Counted from the first letter of the stretch, positions 42,456 through 52,525 are shown. The stretch: DNA of 64,000 bases from Rhizohabitans arisaemae (GCF_025996515.1 NZ_BLRH01000060.1:620001-684000); one strand, 5' to 3'. A program made the numbers and translations. Notes: generated from the letters alone by a model not told the origin.

Positions 42456-45400
42456 GTGGTGGCCGTAGAAGCAGCTGTCCTGGGGTTGGGTAAGGCGGTG
42501 GGAGAGCAGGCTCTGCGCACCTGGCTCACCTCCCGATCGAGTGCCGAGAACCGTAACAGGGATCTCGTCGATCTGATGCGCTCCCGCTTCCCCGACCAGT
42601 TGGTACGCCGCAAGGCTCAACGCCAGATCGAGGACATCGCGGATGCGGTTACCGCGCGCGTGCTGAAGGTCTGCGCGCATGAGTTCCCCGGTCTCGGCGA
42701 CAACGATCGTCAGGCTGTGGTTGCCGAGGTGACCGAAACCCTCCAGCAAGCGGACCTCTCCGACCACGCCCTACTCGCCGCCGACGCCGATCATGTACGG
42801 CTCGCGCAGGCCGTTCGCGAGAGTCTGCCCATCCCCAAAGACCTCGGTGAGGCGGCATCCCGGCTCTACGAGGTGGTCCTGGACGAATGCTGTGACTGCC
42901 TGGTCCGAATCGTTCGCCAGCTACCCGAGTTTCAGCCGCGCGCGGCAGCGGAAATGCTCGCGCGGCTGTCCGGCGTGGGGGAACAGATCGCCGCGGTACT
43001 CGAACGACTGCCGGTCCGGACACTTGACGCTCCCGACGGTACGGACCACGACGCCGAATTCCGCCGCCGCTACCTCGAACACGTCTCACAAACCCTGGAC
43101 ACCCTTGAATTGCTGGGCATCCGGGTTGAGCGGTTTCTGCCACGCACCTCCCTGAGCGTGGCTTACATAAGCCTGACCGTCTCGGCCATGCGCAGCAGGG
43201 TGAACCCCGGGTCCTGGCACGAGGCAGCAAACGAGCCAGCGACCATGCGAGTGGAGAGCGCCCTCGGGCAAGGACGCAGAATGCTGCTCCGGGGAGAAGC
43301 CGGGGGTGGCAAGAGCACGCTGCTGCGCTGGCTGTCGATCACAGCCGCCCGGGGCGGGTTCGCCGGGGAGCTGGCCGAATGGAATGGCTGCGTACCCTAC
43401 CTGATCAAGCTCCGCAGCTACGCCGACCGCGAGCTGCCCAGGCCCGAGCAGTTCCTCGATCTCACGGCCGGGGCGCTGGCCGGGCTCATGCCGGCCGGCT
43501 GGACACACCGGCAACTGGCGTCGGGGCGTGCCTTGCTGCTGATCGACGGTGTGGACGAGCTCACCGGCAACCAGCGTAAGGCGATCCGCCCATGGCTGCA
43601 CGGACTGCTGACCCAGTTCCCCGGCATCCGGGTGGTGATCACGAGTCGCCCGTCAGCCGCCGCCTCGGCGTGGCTGGACGAGGAGGGGTTCTCACCCGCG
43701 TTCATGGAGCGGATGACTCCTTCGGATACCCGGGCGCTGATCGAGCATTGGCATGAAGCGATCAGAACCAGATCAGATCTGCCGTGTTCGGCCGAACAGC
43801 TACCCGTCGTCCAAGCCAGGCTTCTCTCACACCTCGACAACGCCCCCCACCTTCGGGCGCTGGGGGCGACACCACTGCTCGCCTCCATGTTGTGCGCGCT
43901 CAACCTCGACCGCTCGTCGCAGCTGCCACCCGACCGAATGAGTCTGTACGCGGCGGCGTTGGAGATGCTACTGGAACGGCGCGATGCGGAACGGACCATT
44001 CCCAGCTATGGGGACGTACACCTGGACCGTGCCCAGAAGATCCAGGTTCTGCAGGAGCTGGCCTGGCAGCTCTCCGTGACCAACCGGGTTGAGCTCGCCA
44101 AGTCGGCGGCGCTGGCCCGGGTGGAAAAGGTCGTGGCAGCCATGCCGCGCGTCCAGGCCACCGGTGCCCAGGTCCTGGATTACCTGATCGACCGCAGCGG
44201 AGTGATCCGAGAGCCGGTGGACGGACGTATCGACTTCGTCCACCGGACCGTACAGGAGTACCTGACCGCGCGGGCCGCGGCCGAGGACGGCGACATCGAG
44301 CCATTGGTGCTTTACGCTAACCGCGATCAGTGGCGCGAGGTCGTGGTGATGGCGGCTGGGCACGCAAACGGGCCAATTAGGGAAGCGCTTCTCAGCGGCC
44401 TGCTCTCCCGTATAGCGAATGAGCCTAGACAAGCCAGACGACTTAAGGTGCTGGTTTGCGCATGTCTGGAGACTCTGCCGTCAGTGCCCGACCGATTGCG
44501 CGGAAGAGTGGACGAGTGCTTGCAAGCCCTAATTCCGCCACGTGACACGGCTTCAGCACGGTCGCTGGCGCTCGCTGGCCAGGTGGTGCTTGACCGGTTA
44601 CCCAGAGATCTCAGTCGGCTCTCATCGGCCTCCGCCCGTGCCTCGGTCAGAACAGCCTGGTTGATCAATGGACCCCATGCCCTCGATCTGCTGGCTCGCT
44701 ACGCTTCCGATGGAAGGCCGGAAGTCGAAGATGAGTTGATCACGGGCTGGCGATACTTCGATCCCGAGCTCTATGCCAAGCGCGTGCTCTCTTCCATCAA
44801 GGCACAATCCAATTCCCTGCCGATTCATACCACCAGACAGCTTGAGGCGCTTCCTTATATCGCCCCACAGAACGCGATAAGCATTTATCTACCCCACACA
44901 GAAGACCTGACCCCATTATTATCCCATCAAGAGTCACTTAAAGTCCTCTTCATACTCCCTGCCTCCAAGGAGGCCCTGCAGATTGTCCGCCACCTGAGCA
45001 ATCTGACTAGCATAAGCACAGGAGGCATGGATGAGATCGGATTTCTTTCAAAGCTCGACCAACTGATGAACGTACACCTTTATCAGGCACACAAATTGAC
45101 CGACCTGACCCCACTAAACAGCTTAGAAAATCTAAAACATCTCACTATCGTGAATGCCGGCCTGCTGACCGATTGGGAAATGCTGCCGGCACTCAACCGC
45201 TTGGTTTCGTTTAGTCTCTCACGCGTGCCACTGGCAATAGACTCTCTCCACGAGTTAACCCAGAGAATCCCCCTGCTCAAAGCCTTGCATCTACGGCACT
45301 ACGAGCATCTGTCCAATCTGGCCGTACTCTCTAAACTAAATCTACTACAACTCGATCTCTGGGGTACGAAAAGTCTCCACGACATCTCCCCCATTTCGGG

Positions 45401-45695
45401 ATGCACCACACTCACCTCACTGGATCTCGGCGGAACGCGTGTGGGGAACCTTAGCCCCCTCACCGCCCTTAAGAAGTTGAGAGCCGTTGGCCTCAGCAAC
45501 TGCCGCGAGATTCGAGATCTCTCACCATTGGCCGATCTGAGCAACCTACGCCAACTATGGATAAACAACTCTACACCGAATCTCGACCTTGCCCCACTGG
45601 CCAAGAATGAAAACTTGAGAGTCTATATCAAATCCGGCCAGGAAGTGCGAAATAGCCACTTACTTAACAAGCGGCCCAAGAAACTGATTCACTGA
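42456..45695 (+). CDS. NACHT-LRR (bacterial NLR-like) STAND ATPase
   Basis: 1079 residues. The N-terminal ~220 residues match the NACHT N-terminal helical domain type 1 of actinobacteria (LGKAVGEQALRTWL, RFPDQLVRRKAQRQIEDIAD, LYEVVLDECCDCLVRIV). NACHT: Walker A GEAGGGKSTLLRWL (Lys286), Walker B LLLIDGVDEL (Asp364), sensor ITSRPSA, then winged-helix and the FVHRTVQEYLTARAA motif. Residues ~830-1060 form leucine-rich repeats (LTDLTPLNSLENLKHL, LTSLDLGGTRVGNLSPL). The LRR end is clearly more A+T-rich. Known relatives sense phage proteins and trigger abortive infection. Start GTG 42456. Confidence 0.92.
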   Translation: MVAVEAAVLGLGKAVGEQALRTWLTSRSSAENRNRDLVDLMRSRFPDQLVRRKAQRQIEDIADAVTARVLKVCAHEFPGLGDNDRQAVVAEVTETLQQADLSDHALLAADADHVRLAQAVRESLPIPKDLGEAASRLYEVVLDECCDCLVRIVRQLPEFQPRAAAEMLARLSGVGEQIAAVLERLPVRTLDAPDGTDHDAEFRRRYLEHVSQTLDTLELLGIRVERFLPRTSLSVAYISLTVSAMRSRVNPGSWHEAANEPATMRVESALGQGRRMLLRGEAGGGKSTLLRWLSITAARGGFAGELAEWNGCVPYLIKLRSYADRELPRPEQFLDLTAGALAGLMPAGWTHRQLASGRALLLIDGVDELTGNQRKAIRPWLHGLLTQFPGIRVVITSRPSAAASAWLDEEGFSPAFMERMTPSDTRALIEHWHEAIRTRSDLPCSAEQLPVVQARLLSHLDNAPHLRALGATPLLASMLCALNLDRSSQLPPDRMSLYAAALEMLLERRDAERTIPSYGDVHLDRAQKIQVLQELAWQLSVTNRVELAKSAALARVEKVVAAMPRVQATGAQVLDYLIDRSGVIREPVDGRIDFVHRTVQEYLTARAAAEDGDIEPLVLYANRDQWREVVVMAAGHANGPIREALLSGLLSRIANEPRQARRLKVLVCACLETLPSVPDRLRGRVDECLQALIPPRDTASARSLALAGQVVLDRLPRDLSRLSSASARASVRTAWLINGPHALDLLARYASDGRPEVEDELITGWRYFDPELYAKRVLSSIKAQSNSLPIHTTRQLEALPYIAPQNAISIYLPHTEDLTPLLSHQESLKVLFILPASKEALQIVRHLSNLTSISTGGMDEIGFLSKLDQLMNVHLYQAHKLTDLTPLNSLENLKHLTIVNAGLLTDWEMLPALNRLVSFSLSRVPLAIDSLHELTQRIPLLKALHLRHYEHLSNLAVLSKLNLLQLDLWGTKSLHDISPISGCTTLTSLDLGGTRVGNLSPLTALKKLRAVGLSNCREIRDLSPLADLSNLRQLWINNSTPNLDLAPLAKNENLRVYIKSGQEVRNSHLLNKRPKKLIH

Positions 45696-45800
45696 GCAGT
45701 GATCAGAATATTTGGAAATCCACCGCGAATCCAGGAGAATTCCTGGGCTCAAGATCCAAAGTAGCCGCTCCACGATTATCCAGCGAACGCAAAGCCATCT

Positions 45801-46571
45801 TCACCCATTCAAGAAGTCGATCAGGGCGGGGGCCAGGGTTTCGTTGGGGACGCCGTGCCATTCGCCTTTTAGGGTCAGGTGGCGGCCTTGGGGCAGGGCG
45901 GCGGCTGCTTGCGCGGCCCAGGTGCGGAGGCGGTCGTCGCTGGATTCGCTGTTGACGACCAGGGCGGGGACGGTGACGGACTCCAGGACTGAGCGGGTGA
46001 CGGCGGGGGTGATCCGGCAATCGTAGGCGAGGGTGTGGGCGATGCCTTCCAGCAGCGGAAAGTAGGGGGCCTCCCGCATTCCCTCGATCATCTCGGCGGG
46101 GACGCCGATGCAGGTGTTGAAGTGGACGACCGCGTCGGCCCGGCGACCGGCGGCGATCAGTTCGTCGATCTCGGCGGCGAGGTCGTCCTCCTGCGGCGGC
46201 TGGTCGAGGACGATCGGTGGTTCGAGGAGGGTGAGTCTCTCGATCGGCAGTCCGGCCGCCGCTCCGAGCAGGGCCAGGGAAGCGCCTGAGGAGAAGCCGT
46301 GCACGAACGCCGACCCGCCGTTCGCCTCGATCAACGCCCCGAGGTCCTCCACTTCCCGTTCCACCGCGTACGGCAGGGTGTCGCCGCTCTCGCCGCGACC
46401 CCGCCGATCGTAGGTGACCACCGTGAAACCGTCGGCGAGGTACCCGGCGAGCACGGCCATCGGCCCGAACCCGCGGAACCCGGATGCCGCGTCGACCAGG
46501 ATGAGCGTCGGTCCCGCCCCGACCCGCTCGAATCCGATCCTCGTCCCGTCACGTGACGTCACCGTCGCCAT
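45801..46571 (-). CDS. alpha/beta hydrolase
   Basis: 256 residues. LILVDAASGFRGFG is the oxyanion region; YDRRGRGESGD is typical of the fold. VHGFSSGASLALLG is the nucleophile elbow (Ser-Ser-Gly, with GFSSG instead of GxSxG order G-F-S-S-G). LTLKGEWHGVPNE holds the His. Related to the peroxidase/esterase group with YDRRGRG. GGAGGG precedes the ATG at 46571. It lies 70 bases after the reductase gene on the same strand, so may be co-transcribed. Confidence 0.88.
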   Translation of the reverse strand: MATVTSRDGTRIGFERVGAGPTLILVDAASGFRGFGPMAVLAGYLADGFTVVTYDRRGRGESGDTLPYAVEREVEDLGALIEANGGSAFVHGFSSGASLALLGAAAGLPIERLTLLEPPIVLDQPPQEDDLAAEIDELIAAGRRADAVVHFNTCIGVPAEMIEGMREAPYFPLLEGIAHTLAYDCRITPAVTRSVLESVTVPALVVNSESSDDRLRTWAAQAAAALPQGRHLTLKGEWHGVPNETLAPALIDFLNG

Positions 46572-46639
46572 GGCAACCCTCCGTCCGCCGACCACCGACG
46601 TTACCCGGCACCACCGACAATCCCGCGACACCGGCCGGC

Positions 46640-47626
46640 TCACACGGTGATGACGACTTTGCCGGCGGCGTGGCCTCGTTCCTGGTAGGCGAGGGCCGAT
46701 GGGATCTCGTGGAAGGGGTGGCAGCTGTCGATGACCGGGCGGACTCGGCCCTCCTCGATGAGCCCGGTAAGGGTCAGCAGGTTGTTCCGGGTTTCGGTGG
46801 AGCGGATCACGTTCGTTATGGCGGTCCGCTGGGATACGAAGGGATCGGTGGCGAGCGCGCTGACATAGTGGCCGATCGGGCTGAACCACCGCCCACCTGG
46901 CCCGCCGACTATGACATACGCGCCGCCGCGGACCAGTGTCCGCCGACAGGCCGAGACGGGACGGCCGCCGGCGGTGTCCACGAGCAGGTCGAAGCGCCGG
47001 CCGCCGCGGGTGAAGTCCTCCTTGGTGCGGTCGATGACCTCGTCGGCGCCCAGTGAGCGGACCAGGCCGGTGTTGCGGGGGCCGCACACGGCCGTCACCT
47101 CGGCACCGAACGCCTTGGCGAGTTGTACGGCGAACGTGCCCACGCCCCCTGACGCGCCGTTGACCAGGACCCGCTGCCCGGCTTCGATCCGGCCGTCGTC
47201 GCGGAGCGCCAGCAGGGCGGTGAGGGCGGCCAGCGGAACAGCCGCCGCCTGTTCGAACGACAGGCCGGCCGGCTTGGGCGCCAGATCGCTCACGGCGACG
47301 CACGCGTACTCGGCGAATCCCCCCTGCTTCGGCATCCCGTACACCTCGTCGCCAGGCCGCAGCCCCTCCACACCCGGTCCCACCGCCTCGACCTGCCCGG
47401 CCACGTCGGCACCCAGGATGGTGATCTTCGGTCGGCGCCGGCCCGGCCCGTCGCCCATCAGCCGGGCGACGTACGGCTCGCCCCGCATCATGTGCCAGTC
47501 GTAGGGCTGGACGGAGGTGGCCCGCACCTTGACCAGTACCTCACCGGCTCCGGGCGTCGGGATTTCGATATCCTCCAGGGCGAGTGTCTCCGGCGTGCCG
47601 AACGAGCGCAGAACGAACGCTTTCAT
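46640..47626 (-). CDS. NAD(P)-dependent quinone oxidoreductase/alcohol dehydrogenase (MDR superfamily)
   Basis: 328 residues. GroES-like domain first (MKAFVLRSFGTPETLALEDI, LGADVAGQVEAVGPGVEGLR PGDEV), then the Rossmann domain with VLVNGASGGVGTFAVQLAKA as NADPH loop. The catalytic zinc Cys/His pattern is absent, so it belongs to the zinc-independent quinone reductase type. Reduces quinones or enones. GAGGAG lies just upstream of the ATG. Confidence 0.92.
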   Translation of the reverse strand: MKAFVLRSFGTPETLALEDIEIPTPGAGEVLVKVRATSVQPYDWHMMRGEPYVARLMGDGPGRRRPKITILGADVAGQVEAVGPGVEGLRPGDEVYGMPKQGGFAEYACVAVSDLAPKPAGLSFEQAAAVPLAALTALLALRDDGRIEAGQRVLVNGASGGVGTFAVQLAKAFGAEVTAVCGPRNTGLVRSLGADEVIDRTKEDFTRGGRRFDLLVDTAGGRPVSACRRTLVRGGAYVIVGGPGGRWFSPIGHYVSALATDPFVSQRTAITNVIRSTETRNNLLTLTGLIEEGRVRPVIDSCHPFHEIPSALAYQERGHAAGKVVITV

Positions 47627-47788
47627 CGCAGTCTCCTCATCCGCTGTGGCTTCGGGACCGTCAGTGTCGCCCCGGTCGCCAAGGCGGCGGAACGGCCGAA
47701 AGTACGACGGCCAAGCCCGCCGATCGGCGGATACCGGTCCGGCCGTCACGCCGATGAGCCGGCGTCTTCCCGCAGTCACCATCGGGCC

Positions 47789-48409
47789 ATGACTCATATG
47801 ACGACCAGGCGTCCGGCGGGCCGGCTCGTGCCCGCCGGGCTGATCCTGCTGGGCGCGGCTCCCCTGGCCGCCGGAGCGGCCGCCCTCTCCGTGTCCGCCG
47901 CGGACACGGGGTCGGCGCCTCCGCTGCCGGTGCTGCTGCACGCCCTCGCGGCCGCGCCGTACACGCTGCTGGGAGGCTTGCAGTTCGCGCCGGGGCTGCG
48001 CGCCCGCAGACCCGGATGGCACCGTGCGGCGGGGCGGCTGCTCGTGGTGTGCGGGCTGGCCGTGGCGCTCACCGGACTCTGGCTGGCCGTCGCGCACGCG
48101 CGGGAGGACGGGCCGCTGCTCACCGGGTTCCGGCTGGCGGCCGGTTCGCTGATGGCCGGCTCGATCGTGCTGGCGTACGCCGCGATCCGGCGCCGGGACG
48201 TCGCCCGGCACCGCGCCTGGATGGCTCGCGGGTTCGCGCTCGGCCTCGGCGCCGGCACCCAGCTGATCCTGTTGGCGTCGGCGAGCGCGATCGCCGGCCC
48301 TCCCGACCCGTTCCCCACAACGCTGTTGACGGGATCCGCCTGGGTGATCAACCTGGCCGTGGCCGAATGGGGGGTACGGCGTCAGCGCCTGACGCGGCCG
48401 GTCTCGTAG
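47789..48409 (+). CDS. DUF2306-type membrane protein
   Basis: 206 residues with about six helices. The helix-loop [21 protein letters not shown] and [20 protein letters not shown] carry conserved Arg/His, as in DUF2306 proteins. Function unknown. Its 3' end overlaps the 3' end of the convergent response-regulator gene by ~28 bases. Start at 47789 opens the conserved region; further in-frame sequence upstream is antisense to the reductase gene. Confidence 0.78.
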   Translation: MTHMTTRRPAGRLVPAGLILLGAAPLAAGAAALSVSAADTGSAPPLPVLLHALAAAPYTLLGGLQFAPGLRARRPGWHRAAGRLLVVCGLAVALTGLWLAVAHAREDGPLLTGFRLAAGSLMAGSIVLAYAAIRRRDVARHRAWMARGFALGLGAGTQLILLASASAIAGPPDPFPTTLLTGSAWVINLAVAEWGVRRQRLTRPVS

Positions 48410-49038
48410 GCCCACATGGCGATCTCCACCCGGTTCCGCACACCCAGTTTGGCGATGAGACTCGCGATGTGGCTCTTCACCGTGCTGGGCGAGATGTGCA
48501 GCTCTTCGGCGATCTCGGTGTTGGTCAGGCCGCGCGCCACGGTGACCAGCACCTCCTCCTCGCGCTCGGTGAGCGGGTCGATCGGCTGCGAGGGAGGTAC
48601 GGAGCGACCGCTGCCGGCGAAGGCGCGCAGCAGCCGGGCGGTGACGCTCGGCGCGATGAGGGCATCTCCCGTGGCGGCCGCGCGAACCGCCTGGGTGAGC
48701 ATGTCGGTGCCGGCGTCCTTGAGCAGGAACCCCCGGGCCCCGGCCCGCAGCGCGGCGTAGACGTACTCGTCGAGGTCGAACGTGGTGATGACGACCACGG
48801 CGACGGGGTCGGGAACGCCGGGGCCGGCCAGGATGCGGGTGGCTTCGATGCCGTCGAGGCGCGGCATGCGAATGTCGAACAGGCACACCTCGGGGCGTAG
48901 CCGGCGGGCCAGCTCGACGGCCCGCCACCCGTCGGCGGCCTCGCCGACCACCTCGATACCGGGCTGGGCGTCGAGGATCATCCGCAGTCCGGTGCGGGCG
49001 ATCTCCTGGTCGTCGGCGACGACGACCCTGATGCTCAT
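48382..49038 (-). CDS. NarL/LuxR-family response regulator
   Basis: 218 residues. Receiver with [18 protein letters not shown], phospho-Asp in VCLFDIRMP (~D54), and KDAGTD as Lys switch. LuxR HTH at ~150-210 ([40 protein letters not shown]). Works with the kinase immediately upstream (ATGA overlap). Target unknown. Confidence 0.95.
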   Translation of the reverse strand: MSIRVVVADDQEIARTGLRMILDAQPGIEVVGEAADGWRAVELARRLRPEVCLFDIRMPRLDGIEATRILAGPGVPDPVAVVVITTFDLDEYVYAALRAGARGFLLKDAGTDMLTQAVRAAATGDALIAPSVTARLLRAFAGSGRSVPPSQPIDPLTEREEEVLVTVARGLTNTEIAEELHISPSTVKSHIASLIAKLGVRNRVEIAMWAYETGRVRR

Positions 49039-50246
49039 GACGCCGCCCGCGGCAGCTCGGCGGTGACGGTCCAGCCGCCGCCGGGGTCGGGACCGGCTTG
49101 GCAGGTGCCGCCCAGCAGGCCCGCCCGTTCGGCCATTCCGACGATGCCGAACCCGGAGGACGGGGTACGGGGGACGTGCTCGCCGTCGTCGCTCACCCGC
49201 AGGCGGACCGCCGTAACGTCGGCCTCGGCTCGCACCTCGATGCGGGTGGCGTTGCGGGCGTGCCGCCGGGCGTTGGTGACGGATTCCTGGGCGATGCGGT
49301 AAATCGCGGCCTCCACCGACGCGGGCAGCCCGTCGAGGTCACCGGTGACCTCCACGTCGACCGCCGGACCGGAATTGTGATGATCGGCTAGTTCCCACAG
49401 GTCGGCGAGGGGTCTACCGGGCGTCAGCTCGGCCGGTCCGTCGTGGCGCAGCAGGTGCACCATGGCGCGCATCTCGGCGAGCGCTCGCGACGCCTCGGCC
49501 TCGATCACCCGCAGCGCCTCGTCTGCGGCCCCGGGCGTCTGCGACATGGCCAGGCCGGCCTGTGCCCGGATCGCCATGGCCGAGACGTGGTGGGCCACCG
49601 TGTCGTGCAGGTCGCGGGCCAATTGTTCGCGTTCGAGCAGCTTGACCTGGTCGAGCTCGCGCAGTCGCGCCCGGGCTCGGTAGCGGAACGCCGCACCCAG
49701 CGCAATGGCCACGGACATCACGACGAACGCGGCCACCACGTCGGCCGGCGCGATCCGATCGAGCCCGAGCGAGAGCAGGACCGAGCCGACCATGACGGCC
49801 AGACCGATCGCCGTCTCACGCCCGGATCCCCATCTGAACAGCGCGTACACCATGATGAGCAGGAACGCCATGGTCCACGTCTCGATCTGCTCGCCGACCG
49901 TGAACACAGAGACGACGGCCGTGACGGCGAACGGCACCACCACCGCGAGCAGCGGGCGGGTCCGGCGCCACAGCAGCGTGGGCACCAGCGCGATCGTGAT
50001 CGCCACCGAGAGGGCCGGCCAGCGCAGGTCGGGCCGGAGCAACCCTTCAAGCAGCGCGGCCGGGACAAGCACGGCCACGAGCGCCCAGTCGCGCCACACC
50101 CGCTTCGGCGGGTTGGGGGGAGCGGGCTCGTACCACACGGAGCGGGCAAGACCGTGCACTCGCCCATCGTACGCCCACCCGCCCCTCCGTACGATCTCGA
50201 CCGCATCTGCCCAAATCTGTGCAAGGTCAGGGTCCCACGGTGGCAT
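49035..50246 (-). CDS. HisKA_3-type sensor histidine kinase
   Basis: 403 residues from the ATG at 50246. A cytosolic N-terminal ~55 residues precede about five membrane helices (~57-190). Dimerisation domain with [20 protein letters not shown]; catalytic domain with [20 protein letters not shown] and [16 protein letters not shown]. Typical DesK/NarX-like kinase of actinomycetes, paired with the NarL regulator. Confidence 0.92.
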   Translation of the reverse strand: MPPWDPDLAQIWADAVEIVRRGGWAYDGRVHGLARSVWYEPAPPNPPKRVWRDWALVAVLVPAALLEGLLRPDLRWPALSVAITIALVPTLLWRRTRPLLAVVVPFAVTAVVSVFTVGEQIETWTMAFLLIMVYALFRWGSGRETAIGLAVMVGSVLLSLGLDRIAPADVVAAFVVMSVAIALGAAFRYRARARLRELDQVKLLEREQLARDLHDTVAHHVSAMAIRAQAGLAMSQTPGAADEALRVIEAEASRALAEMRAMVHLLRHDGPAELTPGRPLADLWELADHHNSGPAVDVEVTGDLDGLPASVEAAIYRIAQESVTNARRHARNATRIEVRAEADVTAVRLRVSDDGEHVPRTPSSGFGIVGMAERAGLLGGTCQAGPDPGGGWTVTAELPRAAS

Positions 50247-50342
50247 TCGGCGCCATGTGGCCGCCGATTCCGCCGAGGATGCCCCGTCTTCCGAGCGAGT
50301 CGGCGTAGCTCGCGCGGTCCACGGCGTGACCGACAACGATGC

Positions 50343-50373
50343 GGTACGGGCTGAAGCCGGCGCAGCCCGTACC
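50343..50373. repeat. dispersed GTACGG...CCGTAC palindrome, copy 3
   Basis: GGTACGGGCTG and CAGCCCGTACC form an 11-bp perfect stem with a nine-base loop, upstream of the histidine-kinase gene. Confidence 0.55.
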
Positions 50374-50395
50374 GGATCTATGGGGGTGAGACCGC

Positions 50396-50500
50396 CTAAC
50401 GGGTGGGTGCGGGGATTCGGGTGGCAATGGAGTCGAGGAGGAGTTCGAGGCCGAAGCCCCCGTCGGCAACGGCCGGGTCACCCACCCAGCGGTTCGTAGG
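50396..50500 (-). pseudogene. C-terminal tail of a TetR regulator
   Basis: Minus-strand reading NRWVGDPAVADGGFGLELLL DSIATRIPAPTR ends at a TAG. FGLELLLDSIATRI is the last helix of many TetR proteins. No DNA-binding domain remains upstream. Confidence 0.55.
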
Positions 50501-50586
50501 CGTCTCCCCACTCATTGAGCACCGATGGAGGTAGTTCTGGCCCGGCTCCTGGAAACCGTGAGTCTCCCCGGCTACATCCTTCGTGA

Positions 50587-51762
50587 TTACCGCGCGGGAC
50601 CGTACGTCAGTCGTCGCAGCAGGTTCTCGGCCGGTCCTCTCCGTCCGCGGGGAGCCAGGCGGGCGGCGAGGATCACGGTGGCCAGCCAGGTGAGCACGGC
50701 GATGCCGGAGGCGGCCGCGTCGCCGACCCGGGTGCTGAGACCGCCCGCGTACGGGGCGAAGACCGCGACGAACACGACCGACTGCAGCAGGTAGCAGGTG
50801 AGCGACCACTGGCCGCACGCGACGAGGGCCGAGACCACCCGTCCCGGGGTCCGGCGCTGAATGCGGTCCGCGAGAAGCCCGATCAGCGCCGCGTAGCCGA
50901 GGCCTCCGGCGATGCCGGTGAGGCTGTGCACCGCGTACGCGGCCACCGAGACGGTGGCGGACGGTACCCAGAGCCGGGTGTCGACGAGGGTCAGCGGGAA
51001 CCCGCCGACGATGGCGATGCCCAGGCCGATCGCCGCCACCCTGGACAGCAACGCGCGGTGCGAACCGGGTTCGTCCAGCAGACGGCGGCGAGCGGCCCAG
51101 ATGCCGAAGAGGAAGGCGGAGACGACGCTCACGGTGAAGAAGGTGGGCGTCAACGCGGACCAGCCGATCAGCCGCGTGACGGCGGCCTCGATCGGGTCGG
51201 CGATCGCGGCGGGCGTGTCGCCCTTCTCGGCGGACACGGTGAACATCCCGAACACGGCGAGGACGACGACGTGCAGGACAAGACCGACCCCGGCCGCCCA
51301 GAGGAGCGCCCGGTCACGGCGCCAGACGAATCCGGCGAGCACCAGCCCGACGAGTCCGTACGCGCCGAGGATGTCGCCGAAGAACAGCAAGGTGGCGTGG
51401 CAGAACCCGAAGACCAGGAGCCAAAGGCTCCGGGCCCGCAGCACCCGGCGTATCTGGGCCCGGCTTCGGCCCGCGGCGGCTTGGCGGCTCGCGAGCTGGA
51501 CCAGCCCGTACCCGAACAGCGCGGCGAACATGGGGAGCGCCCGGCCGTCCACCAGCAGGATCTGGACACCGGCCACCAGCCGGTCGAGCGGGCTGCCGTC
51601 CAGGGCGTACCCGCGGAAGCCCGCCTGGTGGCCGGACAGGTACATGTGCGCGTGGGCCAGCGCGATGAGCAGCAGCATCAGGCCTCGGGCCAGATCAGGG
51701 GCCAGGGATCGCTGCGCAAGCGGTACGGCCCGCCGAAGCGTGGCCGATGGGGCGACGGACAT
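50587..51762 (-). CDS. DUF418 membrane protein
   Basis: 391 residues from the ATG at 51762, with about ten helices. SLAPDLARGLMLLLIALAHA opens the family, and the C-terminal DUF418 block is GPGRVVSALVACGQWSLTCY-like (VVSALVACGQWSLTCYLLQS). Such proteins are inner-membrane and possibly transport or acyl-transfer related. It diverges from a TetR gene across a near-perfect palindrome, so TetR very likely represses it. Confidence 0.9.
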   Translation of the reverse strand: MSVAPSATLRRAVPLAQRSLAPDLARGLMLLLIALAHAHMYLSGHQAGFRGYALDGSPLDRLVAGVQILLVDGRALPMFAALFGYGLVQLASRQAAAGRSRAQIRRVLRARSLWLLVFGFCHATLLFFGDILGAYGLVGLVLAGFVWRRDRALLWAAGVGLVLHVVVLAVFGMFTVSAEKGDTPAAIADPIEAAVTRLIGWSALTPTFFTVSVVSAFLFGIWAARRRLLDEPGSHRALLSRVAAIGLGIAIVGGFPLTLVDTRLWVPSATVSVAAYAVHSLTGIAGGLGYAALIGLLADRIQRRTPGRVVSALVACGQWSLTCYLLQSVVFVAVFAPYAGGLSTRVGDAAASGIAVLTWLATVILAARLAPRGRRGPAENLLRRLTYGPAR

Positions 51763-51781
51763 GGGTATCCCCCGGAAAATA

Positions 51782-51833
51782 AGGTACACGACTGTAGCTT
51801 GCAGGATTTAGGCTAAGCTACAGCCGTGTACCT
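51782..51833. promoter_or_regulatory. TetR operator between DUF418 and TetR genes
   Basis: 19-bp arms AGGTACACGACTGTAGCTT and AAGCTACAGCCGTGTACCT (one mismatch) with a 14-base spacer, occupying the whole gap between the divergent starts. Confidence 0.8.
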
Positions 51834-51850
51834 AAGCAAGGGGATGGCAA

Positions 51851-52450
51851 TTGAGTGATCCGGGTGGCCGAACCCGGCGGCGCGGCGAGGAACTGCTGAA
51901 CGCGATCTACACCGCGGTGCTCGAAGAAGTGGCCGAGTACGGCGTCGGCCGGCTGACCATGGACGGGATCGGCAAACGCGCCGGAGCCGCCCGGACCACG
52001 CTGTACCGCCGCTGGTCCGATCCGGTGGACGTGCTCATGGACGCGCTTTACCACCTGCACCCGGTCGAAGAACCGACCCTGGGAGCCGACGACCTGCGCG
52101 GCGACCTGATCCGATCACTTCAGCTCATGGCCACCTGGGCGGTCAGCCCGGCGGGCCGTGCGGTCTCGGCCATCCTCACCGACCCGCAGCGCACCCCGCA
52201 GATATCCCAGGAGCTGTTCGAGAAGGTCTTCTCCCATCGGGGCGGCACCTTCACCAGCACGGTGCTACGGCACTACGCCGACCACGGCCGATTCCCCGCC
52301 CACCTGCTCACCCCGATCGTGGCCGACATCGGCGAAGCCCTGGTCATCAAGCGACTGCTCGACACCGGAACGCCCCCCGGCGACGACGACCTGGCCGCCA
52401 TCGTCGACCAGGCCATCCTCCCCGCCATCGGCCTGAAGCCCGGCTGCTAG
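51851..52450 (+). CDS. TetR-family regulator
   Basis: 199 residues. HTH at ~18-60 (VLEEVAEYGVGRLTMDGIGK, GAARTTLYRRWSDP). The ligand-binding half (DLIRSLQLMATWAVSPAGRA, ILTDPQRTPQISQELFEKVF) is like TetR_C_16. TTG start preceded by GGGGA. Controls the divergent DUF418 gene through the palindrome at 51782-51833. Confidence 0.92.
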   Translation: MSDPGGRTRRRGEELLNAIYTAVLEEVAEYGVGRLTMDGIGKRAGAARTTLYRRWSDPVDVLMDALYHLHPVEEPTLGADDLRGDLIRSLQLMATWAVSPAGRAVSAILTDPQRTPQISQELFEKVFSHRGGTFTSTVLRHYADHGRFPAHLLTPIVADIGEALVIKRLLDTGTPPGDDDLAAIVDQAILPAIGLKPGC

Positions 52451-52492
52451 TCCCCGCTCAGAACCGGCTCTCGGAGACGACCCCGAGACGCA

Positions 52493-52525
52493 GATGAGGG
52501 ACACGTCGACGACGTGCCCCTCATC
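52493..52525 (-). terminator. terminator of the first sigma/anti-sigma unit
   Basis: GATGAGGGACACGTC and GACGTGCCCCTCATC form a 15-bp stem with one mismatch around GAC. The equivalent hairpin recurs at 54939-54973 after the second unit. Confidence 0.7.

Noticed and set aside
45801-47303. 500-residue minus-strand extension of the hydrolase
   Set aside because: The hydrolase homology begins at ATG 46571 with a good ribosome site; upstream residues are the wrong frame of the reductase gene.
46640-48928. 762-residue minus-strand frame spanning the reductase and beyond
   Set aside because: Only the last ~328 residues are the MDR enzyme; the rest is antisense to the DUF2306 gene and out of frame with the response regulator.
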